Origin: an uncultured Bacilli bacterium
GTDB lineage: Bacteria > Bacillota_I > Bacilli_A > RF39 > UBA660
DNA: 16,854 bases
Assembly (NCBI GenBank): GCA_934130235.1
Contig: CAKOXU010000020.1
Coordinates: 1-16,854 of the forward strand
Reading direction: 5' to 3'
How positions within the stretch are numbered: the stretch's first letter is position 1; each line of letters begins with the position of its first letter. Position numbers and translations under genes: made by a program. Below are positions 6,437-14,504 of the stretch, piece by piece. Below the pieces are notes generated by a model that did not search any database, had not been told where the DNA came from, and saw only the letters and a program-made list of their open reading frames with translations.

Positions 6437-8518
6437 TCAAATCATAGAATTAACTTCTTTATTCCTTATTTCATTTACTTTTACTTTTCCATTATCAAGT
6501 TGTATTATTCTATCAAACAAATCACAATTATCTACTCTATGGGATGCTACTATTATAGTTTTGTCACGATAACAATTAAATATATTTTTTAAAATTTTTC
6601 TTTCCATAGAAACATCAACTTGACTTAAGCCTTCATCTATTATTAATACATCAAAGCCTTTTATAAGTGCACGTGCTAATATCAATCTTTGTCTTTCTCC
6701 TCCAGAAAAGTTAAATCCATTTTCCTCAATCAACGTATTATATTCTAAAGATTTATCTAAAATATCTTTTAATAAGCAAATATCAGACACCTTAAATAAA
6801 AGATTATTATCACTACTATCAATCATTAAATTATTATATATAGTATCATTAAATAAAATTTCTTGTTGTGATATATATATTACCTTATCATTTTCACTAT
6901 AATTATTTAAATCTACACTATTTATAAATACTCTATTATTATCTATCTTATAATACTTCATTAGTATTTTAAGTAAAGTACTTTTACCACTTCCAGATTC
7001 ACCTAAAAGTACAACATTTTCAGATTCTTTTATATCTAAATTTACATTTTTAAGAACATACTTCTTATCATCAAATGTATAAGATAAATTATTTATTAAT
7101 ATATTTCCTCTGTAAGGTAAATTAAACAATTTATTATCACTCTTATTCATATTTAATTCTAAAACTCTATCCAATGCACTTTTAGATTCTTTTATATCAT
7201 TAGTTAACTCTAATATACTTTTTATAGGCTCTAAAAAATAAGACAAAAGAAAAGAAAAAGTTATTAATGAAGCTAATTGTATTTTATTATAAGCAACATA
7301 AATACAGCCTATTAGTATAATTATCATAAACCCTATTTTATCTATAAGTTCCTTAATAGTATTTTGAATAAAATATACATTTTGATATTTAAAAATCTTA
7401 TTAAGTAAATTAACATATTTATTCCTAAAATTACTTTTTATAAACTCTTCTATATGAAGTCCCTTAACTGTTTCAATACCACTTATTGATTCTACCATAT
7501 AAGATGTTGTTAATGATTTTGTATGTTGAATATCTTTGATAGTATAATCAAAATATTTATTAAATATTACGATTACAATACTATAAAAAAGTAAAATAAT
7601 AAGTCCAATTAAAAACAAAGTATTATTTATAATATATAAAAATATAAAAGAAATTAAAGTAAGAGGTAAATCCATAAAAAGTGATAAGGCCACTTTACTA
7701 ATAGTGTCTCTGATAACATCAAGATCATTTATCCTAGATAATACTTCACCTGTGGTTCTTGATCTAAAGTAGCGATAAGGAAGTGATAATATAGAGTTAA
7801 AAGTATCAAGTGTTAAGCACAAATCTATCTTCTCTGTTAAATGTATCAAAACATTATTTCTAATATATTCCAATACTATCTTAAATATTTGCAATAAAAG
7901 GAAAACTATAAATATAATTAATAAAAACTTATCTTTATATGCAATTGAATTTATCATAACCTGCATATAAAAAGACATAGCAACAGAAAAAATAGTAATA
8001 AATAAGGATAATATAAATATTTTAATTAACATCTTTTTGTTTTTGAAGATAGTTTTATTGATAAAATCGGTATATGAAAGTCTATCCTCATTGGGAACAT
8101 TTCTAATTGGATACATAATAATTAAAACGTTATTAAATATTTTACTAAATTCTAAATATGATATTTTTTTTATCTTATCTTGTGGATCTGCAATTAATAA
8201 ATATTCTTTATTCTTATTAATCTCATATATTACTACAAAATGTTTATATGAATTATCAATTATAACATTAGCAATACACGGTAGTACTATATCAGTATTA
8301 ATACTATTTAACTTGCATCTAATTCCATATGACTCAAATCCCATATTAATAAAAGCTTCTTTTATATGATAAGCGGTAGTTCCTTTTTTTGTAGTTTTAG
8401 TCATATCCCTTAATGTTTCCGTTTGAACATATCCGCCATAATACTTAAGTATCATAGATATAGATGCAACAGCGCAATCCTTATAATCCTTCTGCTTAAC
8501 AAATGGATACTTTCTCAA
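6437..8518 (-). CDS. Peptidase-containing ABC transporter (PCAT) for bacteriocin processing and export
   Basis: A 693-aa membrane protein that should cut double-glycine leaders and export the mature peptides using ATP. Residues 1-135 are a C39 cysteine protease: Gln9, Cys15 (QKDYKDCAVASI), His93 (YKHFVVIYE) and Asp111 (LIADP). Residues about 160-440 form a six-helix ABC transmembrane domain. The ATPase follows: Walker A GESGSGKS (506-513), signature FSGGERQ (604-610), Walker B VLIIDE (624-629) and His660. All catalytic residues are present, so it looks active. The start is TTG at 8518, chosen because AGGAGGTGAAAAG lies directly upstream. Four small peptide genes follow, two with matching double-glycine leaders. 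As in Gram-positive PCATs such as ComA, one polypeptide does all steps; no separate accessory protein gene is visible. Confidence 0.95.
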   Translation of the reverse strand: MRKYPFVKQKDYKDCAVASISMILKYYGGYVQTETLRDMTKTTKKGTTAYHIKEAFINMGFESYGIRCKLNSINTDIVLPCIANVIIDNSYKHFVVIYEINKNKEYLLIADPQDKIKKISYLEFSKIFNNVLIIMYPIRNVPNEDRLSYTDFINKTIFKNKKMLIKIFILSLFITIFSVAMSFYMQVMINSIAYKDKFLLIIFIVFLLLQIFKIVLEYIRNNVLIHLTEKIDLCLTLDTFNSILSLPYRYFRSRTTGEVLSRINDLDVIRDTISKVALSLFMDLPLTLISFIFLYIINNTLFLIGLIILLFYSIVIVIFNKYFDYTIKDIQHTKSLTTSYMVESISGIETVKGLHIEEFIKSNFRNKYVNLLNKIFKYQNVYFIQNTIKELIDKIGFMIIILIGCIYVAYNKIQLASLITFSFLLSYFLEPIKSILELTNDIKESKSALDRVLELNMNKSDNKLFNLPYRGNILINNLSYTFDDKKYVLKNVNLDIKESENVVLLGESGSGKSTLLKILMKYYKIDNNRVFINSVDLNNYSENDKVIYISQQEILFNDTIYNNLMIDSSDNNLLFKVSDICLLKDILDKSLEYNTLIEENGFNFSGGERQRLILARALIKGFDVLIIDEGLSQVDVSMERKILKNIFNCYRDKTIIVASHRVDNCDLFDRIIQLDNGKVKVNEIRNKEVNSMI

Positions 8519-8671
8519 CTTTTCACCTCCTACTAGTATTATTATTGAAAAGTGTTTAAAATCCTTTTATTTTTATAAAAAAAATAAAATTTAACAGTTT
8601 TTTATAATTATTAAAAATAATAATATACATTTAATTAAAAACTAACTTCATAAAGTAATACTGTGTGCATA

Positions 8672-8703
8672 ACTAAAAGAGTTAATCATCTAGATTAACT
8701 CTT
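8672..8703 (-). terminator. Terminator after the U32-family gene
   Basis: AAGAGTTAATC and GATTAACTCTT form an 11-bp perfect stem with a 5-base loop that contains the end of the gene and its stop codon. It is followed on the minus strand by a short TTTTAGTT tract. It should separate the U32 gene from the transporter. The 158 bases between U32 and PCAT hold only A/T-rich sequence and no convincing consensus promoter. Confidence 0.65.
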
Positions 8704-10820
8704 AAACTATTTATGCCAATACTATATAAATCATCAGTATTAACAATCCTTTTATAATTATAAATATATGTTAAATTATCCTTGTATTTAACTTTATACT
8801 TGTTTTTTAATCTATCAACTAAATAACCAGTATTAGACTTATAATTCTCTAATATATTATACTTAGTTACCATTACCTCAGGATATGATGATACTATTAC
8901 TTCTAAATTAGGTCTTTTATTATATCTTTTAATATAATTATCTACTATACATTTTATTTGCTTAGTATTAAGTTCATATGAAAGAGTAATCTTTTTTACA
9001 CCCAAACTGTGTAAAAAAGCTACCGAATATGAATTAACTACATTTAGTGCATCAGTGTCAATATCCTTATACTTATAGACACTACCAAGATCATTTACTA
9101 ATAATCTATCATTTATATCAGGTAATTGTTCACAAACTCTAGGTAAGCGCAATATACTATTTTTTATTTTTGTATTTAATTCTATACTATCAACATATAT
9201 AATATCATATTTATCTTTAACCTTTTTATAATCATTATAATCACTTATTAATACACTTTTAATTTTATTATTCTTAAAATCAGGTAAGTCAATACTATAT
9301 TTATTTATTAGTATTTTATTATTATAAATACGCTTCTTATTTAATAAATCTATTGCTTTTCTTTTCAAATTGTTTAATACACTTAATTGTATAAATATAT
9401 TATTATCCATAATAATATCTATACAATTAGCTTCATATATTGTATTTCCTAATTTATTTAATTTTTCCTTAACTTCATTAAGTAAAAGCGGCCTATTAAT
9501 AGAACTTTCTACTATTTCATCACTTTTTATATCTATTATATTGTTATTATCACTTACAGTAAGTTTTACAGGTTCATTTTTTCTTAAAATACATTTTATA
9601 TCTATCTTTATTTTTTTATTAATACATATCTTTTTATCTAATTCTTTAATTAATCTATAATCAGTAGTTTTTACTACCTTATCATTAATATTAACTTTAT
9701 CTTTTATATTTATTTTTATTACATCGTTATTAAATGCTTCATAAACCAATTTATTATTACAAATCATCTTTGAAACTATACAACCTGTATCAATATCACT
9801 TAATATTCTAATACCATCATTTATGTTTAAATTATCCGTTAATTTTATAGTAGCAACTCCATTTTTATAGTCTATAACACTACCTATTGGTATACCTACA
9901 TGATTAGGTCTATTTTTATTCACATACAAACTATTTAAATCAGAAAACATAAATCCATTAGTAAACTCTCTATTAAAAACTTTTTTTAAATTAATAATAT
10001 CATTACTATCTATATTAGTTTTGCTATTATTTAAATAATTATTAATAGTTTTCCTATAAATAGACGTTGCTAAATACACATATTCACGACTCTTCATTCT
10101 ACCTTCTATTTTTAAACTATCTACATTAATATCAATAAGTTCATGAATATAAGAAAGCGTATTTAAATCCCTACAAGATAATAAATATTTATCTTGTTCT
10201 ACTAGTTTATTATTTACTTCTAACGAATACTTTTGTCTACAACACTGTGCACAAGTACCTCTATTGGCACTCCTTCCGCCTATTAAAGAACTCATTAAAC
10301 ATACACCAGAATAACTCATACAAAGAGCTCCGTGAATAAACACTTCTACCTCTATATTTGTTTCAGCTTTAATCTGCTTAATAAGATCAATTGGAGTTTC
10401 ACGCGCTAAAACAACTTTTTTTACACCTATGCTTTCAAAAAACTTAACTGTATCTACATTTGTTATATTGCTTTGCGTTGAAGCATGTATATCTAAAAGT
10501 GGAAATACTTTTCTTACTAAATCTATCATACCAATATCTTGCATAATAACTGCATCTATATTATTTCTATATAAAAACTCAATATACTTTATAAATCTAT
10601 CTACTTCAGTTTCGTATATGATTGTGTTTACAGCAGCATATACTTTAACCCCATATAAATGACATATTTTAATTGCTTCTATCATTTCTTCATTATTAAA
10701 ATTTCCTGCAAAAGATCTAGCAGAAAAATTAATGCCCGAAAGGTAAACGGCATCACACCCTGCATTAATACTTGACATAAGAACGTCCATGTTTCCAACA
10801 GGAGATAACAATTCACACAT
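8682..10820 (-). CDS. U32 family protein, RlhA/YdcP-like (probable RNA hydroxylation factor)
   Basis: Proteins of the U32 'collagenase-like peptidase' family are now linked to hydroxylation of rRNA (RlhA) or tRNA (TrhP) rather than proteolysis. The N-terminal TIM-barrel-like region starts MCELLSPVGNMDVLMSSINA. The signature region EVFIHGALCMSYSGVCLMSS is followed by GGRSANRGTCAQCCR. It supplies conserved Cys167, Cys174, Cys190 and Cys194, thought to bind a metal or Fe-S centre. The 712-aa length suits the long RlhA/YdcP type, not the ~400-aa TrhP type. The C-terminal ~200 residues (for example LEVIVSSYPEVMVTKYN) resemble the family's second, degenerate repeat without its cysteines. The ATG follows GAGGTGAT. 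RlhA versus another long U32 member is not decided by sequence alone. Confidence 0.88.
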   Translation of the reverse strand: MCELLSPVGNMDVLMSSINAGCDAVYLSGINFSARSFAGNFNNEEMIEAIKICHLYGVKVYAAVNTIIYETEVDRFIKYIEFLYRNNIDAVIMQDIGMIDLVRKVFPLLDIHASTQSNITNVDTVKFFESIGVKKVVLARETPIDLIKQIKAETNIEVEVFIHGALCMSYSGVCLMSSLIGGRSANRGTCAQCCRQKYSLEVNNKLVEQDKYLLSCRDLNTLSYIHELIDINVDSLKIEGRMKSREYVYLATSIYRKTINNYLNNSKTNIDSNDIINLKKVFNREFTNGFMFSDLNSLYVNKNRPNHVGIPIGSVIDYKNGVATIKLTDNLNINDGIRILSDIDTGCIVSKMICNNKLVYEAFNNDVIKINIKDKVNINDKVVKTTDYRLIKELDKKICINKKIKIDIKCILRKNEPVKLTVSDNNNIIDIKSDEIVESSINRPLLLNEVKEKLNKLGNTIYEANCIDIIMDNNIFIQLSVLNNLKRKAIDLLNKKRIYNNKILINKYSIDLPDFKNNKIKSVLISDYNDYKKVKDKYDIIYVDSIELNTKIKNSILRLPRVCEQLPDINDRLLVNDLGSVYKYKDIDTDALNVVNSYSVAFLHSLGVKKITLSYELNTKQIKCIVDNYIKRYNKRPNLEVIVSSYPEVMVTKYNILENYKSNTGYLVDRLKNKYKVKYKDNLTYIYNYKRIVNTDDLYSIGINSLRVNLDD

Positions 10821-10835
10821 AAAATCACCTCATCA

Positions 10836-10844
10836 ATTATAGCA
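10836..10844 (-). promoter_or_regulatory. Possible extended -10 promoter of the U32 gene
   Basis: On the minus strand, TGC-TATAAT is an extended -10 element upstream of the U32 start, without a matching -35. The expected RNA start would fall inside the ribosome binding site, which weakens the call. Confidence 0.3.
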
Positions 10845-10875
10845 TATATAATAAAAAAACAGTACTTCAAATCAA

Positions 10876-11037
10876 TTACATATGTTTTTGCATATCTTTT
10901 GACTCTTCAGTACCGGTTAATAATTCTTTTTCTTTCCTTAAGTTTTCTAGCTCTCTTCTTCTCTGTTCTCTTCTCATCATTTCCTCTACATACTTTATGT
11001 CCAAGCCTGCCAAAGAACCATATCCATTAATCTTCAT
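10876..11037 (-). CDS. 53-aa charged helical protein, unknown function
   Basis: I do not recognise this family. The product starts MKINGYGSLAGLDIKYVEEM and then is dominated by Arg, Glu, Lys and Leu (MRRE, RRRELENLRKEKELL). It ends TGTEESKDMQKHM. The middle should be one long charged helix or short coiled coil. There is no signal peptide, membrane helix or cysteine. The ATG at 11037 follows an ideal AGGAGGTG ribosome binding site, and a good promoter lies 30 bases further upstream. This makes it a real expressed gene despite its size. It sits between a deacetylase-like gene and the U32 gene. A small regulatory or scaffolding partner is possible, but nothing in the sequence names a target. Confidence 0.75.
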   Translation of the reverse strand: MKINGYGSLAGLDIKYVEEMMRREQRRRELENLRKEKELLTGTEESKDMQKHM

Positions 11038-11067
11038 AAATTCACCTCCTTTTTTTAGTGCCTATTA

Positions 11068-11095
11068 AGTATATCACAATATTTATATTTGTCAA
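11068..11095 (-). promoter_or_regulatory. Sigma-A type promoter of the 53-aa gene
   Basis: On the minus strand a perfect TTGACA (11095-11090) and TATACT (11073-11068) are separated by 16 bases, about 30 bases upstream of the ATG. The -35 box overlaps the TGA stop codon of the upstream gene. Confidence 0.75.
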
Positions 11096-11895
11096 ATTTC
11101 CAAAACATGATTATTTAAATTATCTATATTATATCCCTTATTTTTTAAATATATTATTATATTAGACAAGTCCTTTTTTAATTCCCTATTTATCCTAAAC
11201 GCTAATATACTACCACTCTCTACTTCTTTTTTTACATTTTCTAATATATTATCATTTATATATGTAGGCTTTATTAAATAATTATCTAAATCTAAACATA
11301 ACTGTTTATAATCATTACTTGCTATACAAAAACCGTTACTCTGTTTATTTAAACTCTTTACAGCATTATCAATATATGATATAGAATTACTATCTATTAC
11401 ATTTAATCCTATTATATGATTTTTATTTATCAAATCATCTAATGAAGTCGTATTACTAATAAAAAAATTAGCGCTTATTTTATAGTTATCTAAAATACTT
11501 ATAATACTATCTATATTTTCATCATCTACTATAAATAAAAGACTTACCATTCTTTTGTCAGCTGGACCCTTTATAATATATTTATCTTTATTATCATTCA
11601 AACTTATATTTGGCTTTATATAATTATAAATAAATAATTTATCACTATAATATCCATTCTTACGCATATTTTTATAACTTTTTTCAACATTTACCTCTCT
11701 ACCACTTATACCAGGTATAATACTATCATCTATAATTTCTGCATCTTTACTTTTTCTTTCATATTCAGACATATTTTCTTTTATACTTATCATTATATCA
11801 TCTACATTTTTTACAACATTAGTAGTCTTTTCTGTAATAAAAAAACTAAAGCACACTATACCAATAAGCCCTATTATTTGAAATGTCTTTTTCAA
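11092..11895 (-). CDS. Membrane-anchored polysaccharide deacetylase-like protein, catalytic motifs lost
   Basis: This looks like an envelope protein of the NodB/polysaccharide deacetylase fold that has probably lost activity. An N-terminal membrane helix (QIIGLIGIVCFSFFI) is followed by a linker. A block then follows with IPGISGREVNVEKSYKNM and KYIIKG, typical of short deacetylase-like proteins in low-GC gut bacteria. The fold is recognisable from MVSLLFIVDDEN (117-127 region) and ILDNYKISANFFIS. NodB motif 1 (TFDDGP) is altered to FIVDDEN. The metal-binding His pair (HxxxH) is missing where NHIIGLNVIDSNS lies. I chose TTG at 11895 (267 aa) because AGGTGATTATT precedes it; the longer GTG start at 11904 would lie inside that binding site. 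It follows the aminopeptidase gene by 33 bases. Confidence 0.7.
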   Translation of the reverse strand: MKKTFQIIGLIGIVCFSFFITEKTTNVVKNVDDIMISIKENMSEYERKSKDAEIIDDSIIPGISGREVNVEKSYKNMRKNGYYSDKLFIYNYIKPNISLNDNKDKYIIKGPADKRMVSLLFIVDDENIDSIISILDNYKISANFFISNTTSLDDLINKNHIIGLNVIDSNSISYIDNAVKSLNKQSNGFCIASNDYKQLCLDLDNYLIKPTYINDNILENVKKEVESGSILAFRINRELKKDLSNIIIYLKNKGYNIDNLNNHVLEI

Positions 11896-11928
11896 AATAA
11901 TCACCTAATTTAGTATATGCTTTAGTTT

Positions 11929-13029
11929 TTACTTATTTAATAGTTTTAAAGAATCTAACACAAATAATCCATCTTTTCTTATTAATACATCATCAAAATA
12001 GATTTCTCCCCCTCCATATTCTTTTGTTTGTATTAAAACTAAATCCCAATGTATACTAGAAATATTACCGTTATTACAATCCTCATAACATCTCCCTGGA
12101 GTAAAATGTATACTACCCATTATTTTTTCATCAAACAATATATCACCCATAGGTTTAGTAATTAAAGGATTAAAACCTAAAGAAAACTCTCCAACATATC
12201 TAGCTCCATCATCAGTGTTGAAAATTGCAACTAAATCATCTATATTATCATTTGAAGAACAATTAACTATTTTACCATTCTCAAATTCTAATCTTATATT
12301 ATGATAAATATTCCCTTGATATGGAGATGGTGTATTGTAAGTTATATATCCGTTAACACTATTTTTTATAGGTGCGGTATAAAGTTCACCATCCGGTATA
12401 TTTGCTGTTCCACAGCAAGGTATTGCAGGCATACCCTTTATACTAAATGTAATATCCGTTCCAGGAGAAACTATCCTTACTTTATCAGTCTTTTCCATTA
12501 ATTCTTTTAATGGTTTGATTTTTTCACTTAATTCTTTATAATCAACAGTCATAACATCCATAGAATAGTTATAAAACTCATCATAAGTCATATGTGCTTT
12601 ATAAGCATCTATTATTGAAGGATAATTAAGTAATGTCCATCTTCTTTTATTTATTCTTACATCATCTATATCTTGAGATTTAATTCCCATTTCCTTTCTT
12701 ATTCCAGCGGGAATATTTTTACTTTCATACTCATTTTCCGTATAACAAATTCTTATAAACACATCAAAATTTTCCACTTCAAACTCTTTTTCTTTTACCT
12801 TAAAATCTATTGCTTCACTAGTTAAATTTTCATTTATTAAATTAGTTAATTCATTGTCAATAAGTTTAACAGTACATACTGCATTCTTTTTTACTATATC
12901 TTTAATCAAACATTTAACCAATGGATTACACATACTACTCTCATATTGTATCAATACCCTATCATGTTCTTTTATATTTACCGAATAATCAACTATTGTT
13001 CTACTAAGAGTCTTTATTCTCTCATCCAT
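11929..13029 (-). CDS. M29 family aminopeptidase (AmpS/PepS-like)
   Basis: A cytoplasmic dimetal aminopeptidase that removes N-terminal residues from peptides. The N-terminal domain begins MDERIKTLSRTIVDYSVNIK. The C-terminal half carries the metal-site blocks: NIPDGELYTAP (Glu), YVGEFSLGFNP (Glu), GSIHFTPGRCY (His), and SIHWDLV (His, Asp). Tyr in the final region (KEYGGGEIYFDD) is also conserved. The 366-aa length is slightly below the family's usual ~400-410. The ATG at 13029 follows AAGGTGATAAT. A TATAAT lies 28 bases upstream without a good -35. The deacetylase-like gene follows closely and is probably co-transcribed. The exact peptide preference cannot be read from sequence. Confidence 0.92.
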   Translation of the reverse strand: MDERIKTLSRTIVDYSVNIKEHDRVLIQYESSMCNPLVKCLIKDIVKKNAVCTVKLIDNELTNLINENLTSEAIDFKVKEKEFEVENFDVFIRICYTENEYESKNIPAGIRKEMGIKSQDIDDVRINKRRWTLLNYPSIIDAYKAHMTYDEFYNYSMDVMTVDYKELSEKIKPLKELMEKTDKVRIVSPGTDITFSIKGMPAIPCCGTANIPDGELYTAPIKNSVNGYITYNTPSPYQGNIYHNIRLEFENGKIVNCSSNDNIDDLVAIFNTDDGARYVGEFSLGFNPLITKPMGDILFDEKIMGSIHFTPGRCYEDCNNGNISSIHWDLVLIQTKEYGGGEIYFDDVLIRKDGLFVLDSLKLLNK

Positions 13030-13055
13030 ATTATCACCTTATTTCCTCTCTTACA

Positions 13056-13062
13056 TATTATA
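13056..13062. promoter_or_regulatory. Possible overlapping divergent -10 elements
   Basis: ATTATA at 13057-13062 reads TATAAT on the minus strand, for the aminopeptidase gene; TATTAT at 13056-13061 serves as a -10-like box for the + strand small gene. Neither has a clear -35, so the call rests on the -10 boxes and the divergent layout. Confidence 0.35.
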
Positions 13063-13080
13063 TCATGAAAGGAGTTTTTT

Positions 13081-13269
13081 ATGTATAATTATCCTTATTA
13101 TAATAGAAATAATAGACTTGCAGGAGGATTTCTGGGTCCTTTTATACTAGGAGGTATTACAGGTGGACTAGTATCACCTTTCTTCTATGGTGGATATAAC
13201 AACAGACCTTATTATTATAATAATTATTACTATCCATATCCAGTATATCCTAATACATATTATAGATAA
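13081..13269 (+). CDS. Tyr/Asn/Gly-rich small protein with hydrophobic core
   Basis: The only + strand gene. I do not recognise the family. The 62-aa product has an Asn/Tyr-rich start (MYNYPYYNRNNR), a Gly-rich hydrophobic middle (LAGGFLGPFILGGITGGLV, about 13-31), and a tail of Tyr, Asn and Pro. This resembles small surface or coat-like proteins in Firmicutes by composition only. The middle could span or sit in a membrane; it contains repeated small residues. The ATG follows GAAAGGAG. It diverges from the aminopeptidase gene and converges on the hypothetical gene at 13277, sharing a bidirectional terminator. Sporulation genes are not seen in this window, so a spore coat role is not supported. 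Confidence 0.75.
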   Translation: MYNYPYYNRNNRLAGGFLGPFILGGITGGLVSPFFYGGYNNRPYYYNNYYYPYPVYPNTYYR

Positions 13270-13292
13270 AAGACAGTTAAAACTGTCTTTTT
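13269..13292. terminator. Bidirectional terminator between convergent genes
   Basis: AAAGACAGTT and AACTGTCTTT form a perfect 10-bp stem with a 2-base centre. A T-run (13288-13292) follows on the + strand and TTTTATCT on the minus strand. It overlaps the stop codon of the minus-strand hypothetical gene. Confidence 0.85.
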
Positions 13293-13603
13293 ATTTGTTT
13301 ATTATATTCACTTATCATAAGTACATCACTTATACGTATTAAAATAGTTTTTTCCTTACAACCATATTTATTAATCATATTATAAATAAAATTAATTGAA
13401 TCAGTATCAATACTTGAAATATCATTAAGTATTTCATCATACGGCATACAACATGCATTAAGTAAATACTTTGCTTCTAAAGAGTTATAACCATTCATTA
13501 AAAAATATTTATATAGATTATCTGTATCTATTTTATTAATATTTTCAATACCATAGTCCCTTAACTGAGATTCTAATAACACTTTATTTTCTACTTCCAA
13601 CAT
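13277..13603 (-). CDS. Hypothetical protein, 108 aa
   Basis: I do not recognise a family. The product starts MLEVENKVLLESQLRDYGIE, is rich in Asn, Ile, Asp and Tyr, and looks soluble and mostly helical, without a signal peptide or membrane segment. It includes an adjacent pair of cysteines in LLNACCMPYDEIL. The ATG at 13603 follows AGGAGAGTAGT, which lies in the end of rluD, and starts one base after the rluD stop, so it belongs to the lspA-rluD operon. Its stop lies in the bidirectional terminator. The placement suggests a house-keeping accessory role, but no function is claimed. Confidence 0.75.
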   Translation of the reverse strand: MLEVENKVLLESQLRDYGIENINKIDTDNLYKYFLMNGYNSLEAKYLLNACCMPYDEILNDISSIDTDSINFIYNMINKYGCKEKTILIRISDVLMISEYNKQIKRQF

Positions 13604-13604
13604 A

Positions 13605-14504
13605 CTACTCTCCTTTAAATTTGTTTAATATATTTGTAAAACACTCTGGAAGTTCAGATGTAAACTCCATATACTTACCGGTTGTAGGATGTATAAACCC
13701 TATTGTTTTTGCATGTAAACATTGCCCTGTATCATCTATTAATTTACGTTTTCCATACACAGGATCATTTACAACTGGATGACCAATATAGTCCATATGT
13801 ACCCTTATCTGATGTGTTCTTCCTGTTTCAAGTTTCAATTCTATTAGTGTTGCTTCTTTGTATCTTTCTAAAACCCTAAAATGTGTAATTGCTTCTTTAC
13901 TGTTGACACTTACAACAGCTTGCTTTTTCCTATCATTAACAGACCTACCTATAGGTGCATCTATAGTTGCTGTATCTTCATTTATAACTCCCCACACAAG
14001 AGCAATATATCTTCTCGTTATAGTTTTTTCTTCTAATTGATGCGCTAAAGAAATATGAGCTTTATCGTTTTTAGCAATCATTAATAATCCCGTAGTATAA
14101 GCATCTATTCTATGCACAATACCTGGCCTAAACTCACCATTAATTGAGCTTAAATTTTTAGAATAAAACAAAAGTGCATTTACAAGCGTATTAGTCATAT
14201 TTCCAGGTGCTGGATGGACAACCATTCCATTAGGTTTATTTATAACCATAACATCGTCATCTTCATAAACAATATCAAGACTAATATCTTGAGGTATTAC
14301 ATCAGTAATATCCTCTTTCCACTCTTTAACATCTATTACATCACCATACTGAAGTAAATAGCTAGGCTTTGTTTCCTTTTTATTTACAAAAATATATTTT
14401 CCCTTAATCATTTTTGATACTTTACTTCTACTAAAATCTAAAGTCTTACTTACATATGCATCGACTCTTATTGGTGCATCATCATAAAAAACTATTTCTT
14501 GCAT
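13605..14504 (-). CDS. rluD: RluD-family RNA pseudouridine synthase
   Basis: It converts uridines to pseudouridine in RNA; RluD itself targets helix 69 of 23S rRNA. An N-terminal S4 RNA-binding domain (about 12-60: RVDAYVSKTLDFSRSKVSKM) precedes the catalytic domain. The catalytic motif reads HRIDAYTTGLL (131-141) with Asp134. Most relatives read HRLDKxTSGLL, so the flanking residues differ slightly but the aspartate is kept. Later blocks LETGRTHQIRVHM and HPVVNDPVYG are typical. Length (299 aa) is normal. The ATG follows AAGGGGGAATT and overlaps lspA by 13 bases, a common Firmicutes arrangement. Exact target sites cannot be read from sequence; RluD-like enzymes in these bacteria are often named YlyB. 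Confidence 0.93.
   Translation of the reverse strand: MQEIVFYDDAPIRVDAYVSKTLDFSRSKVSKMIKGKYIFVNKKETKPSYLLQYGDVIDVKEWKEDITDVIPQDISLDIVYEDDDVMVINKPNGMVVHPAPGNMTNTLVNALLFYSKNLSSINGEFRPGIVHRIDAYTTGLLMIAKNDKAHISLAHQLEEKTITRRYIALVWGVINEDTATIDAPIGRSVNDRKKQAVVSVNSKEAITHFRVLERYKEATLIELKLETGRTHQIRVHMDYIGHPVVNDPVYGKRKLIDDTGQCLHAKTIGFIHPTTGKYMEFTSELPECFTNILNKFKGE

Noticed and set aside
6437..6439. Mycoplasma-type genetic code (TGA as tryptophan)
   Set aside because: TGA ends the PCAT and deacetylase-like genes at sensible places, and tryptophan is TGG in the genes read.
8037..8369. A 110-aa hydrophobic + strand open frame
   Set aside because: Antisense shadow of the C39 protease region of the PCAT; no binding site and low-complexity content typical of A/T-rich shadows.
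5760..8518. A lantibiotic, sactipeptide or other modified-peptide cluster
   Set aside because: No cyclase, dehydratase, radical SAM or other modifying enzyme is encoded, and each core has just one cysteine.
8540..8640. Several hairpins between U32 and PCAT
   Set aside because: They consist only of A and T and are expected by chance in such sequence.
9370..10870. Further open frames within or across the U32 gene (9370-9660 +, 10429-10662 +, 10682-10870 -)
   Set aside because: All overlap a clear family member with conserved motifs and lack their own start signals.
12301..14040. Open frames at 12301-12501 + and 13858-14040 +
   Set aside because: Antisense shadows of the aminopeptidase and rluD genes.
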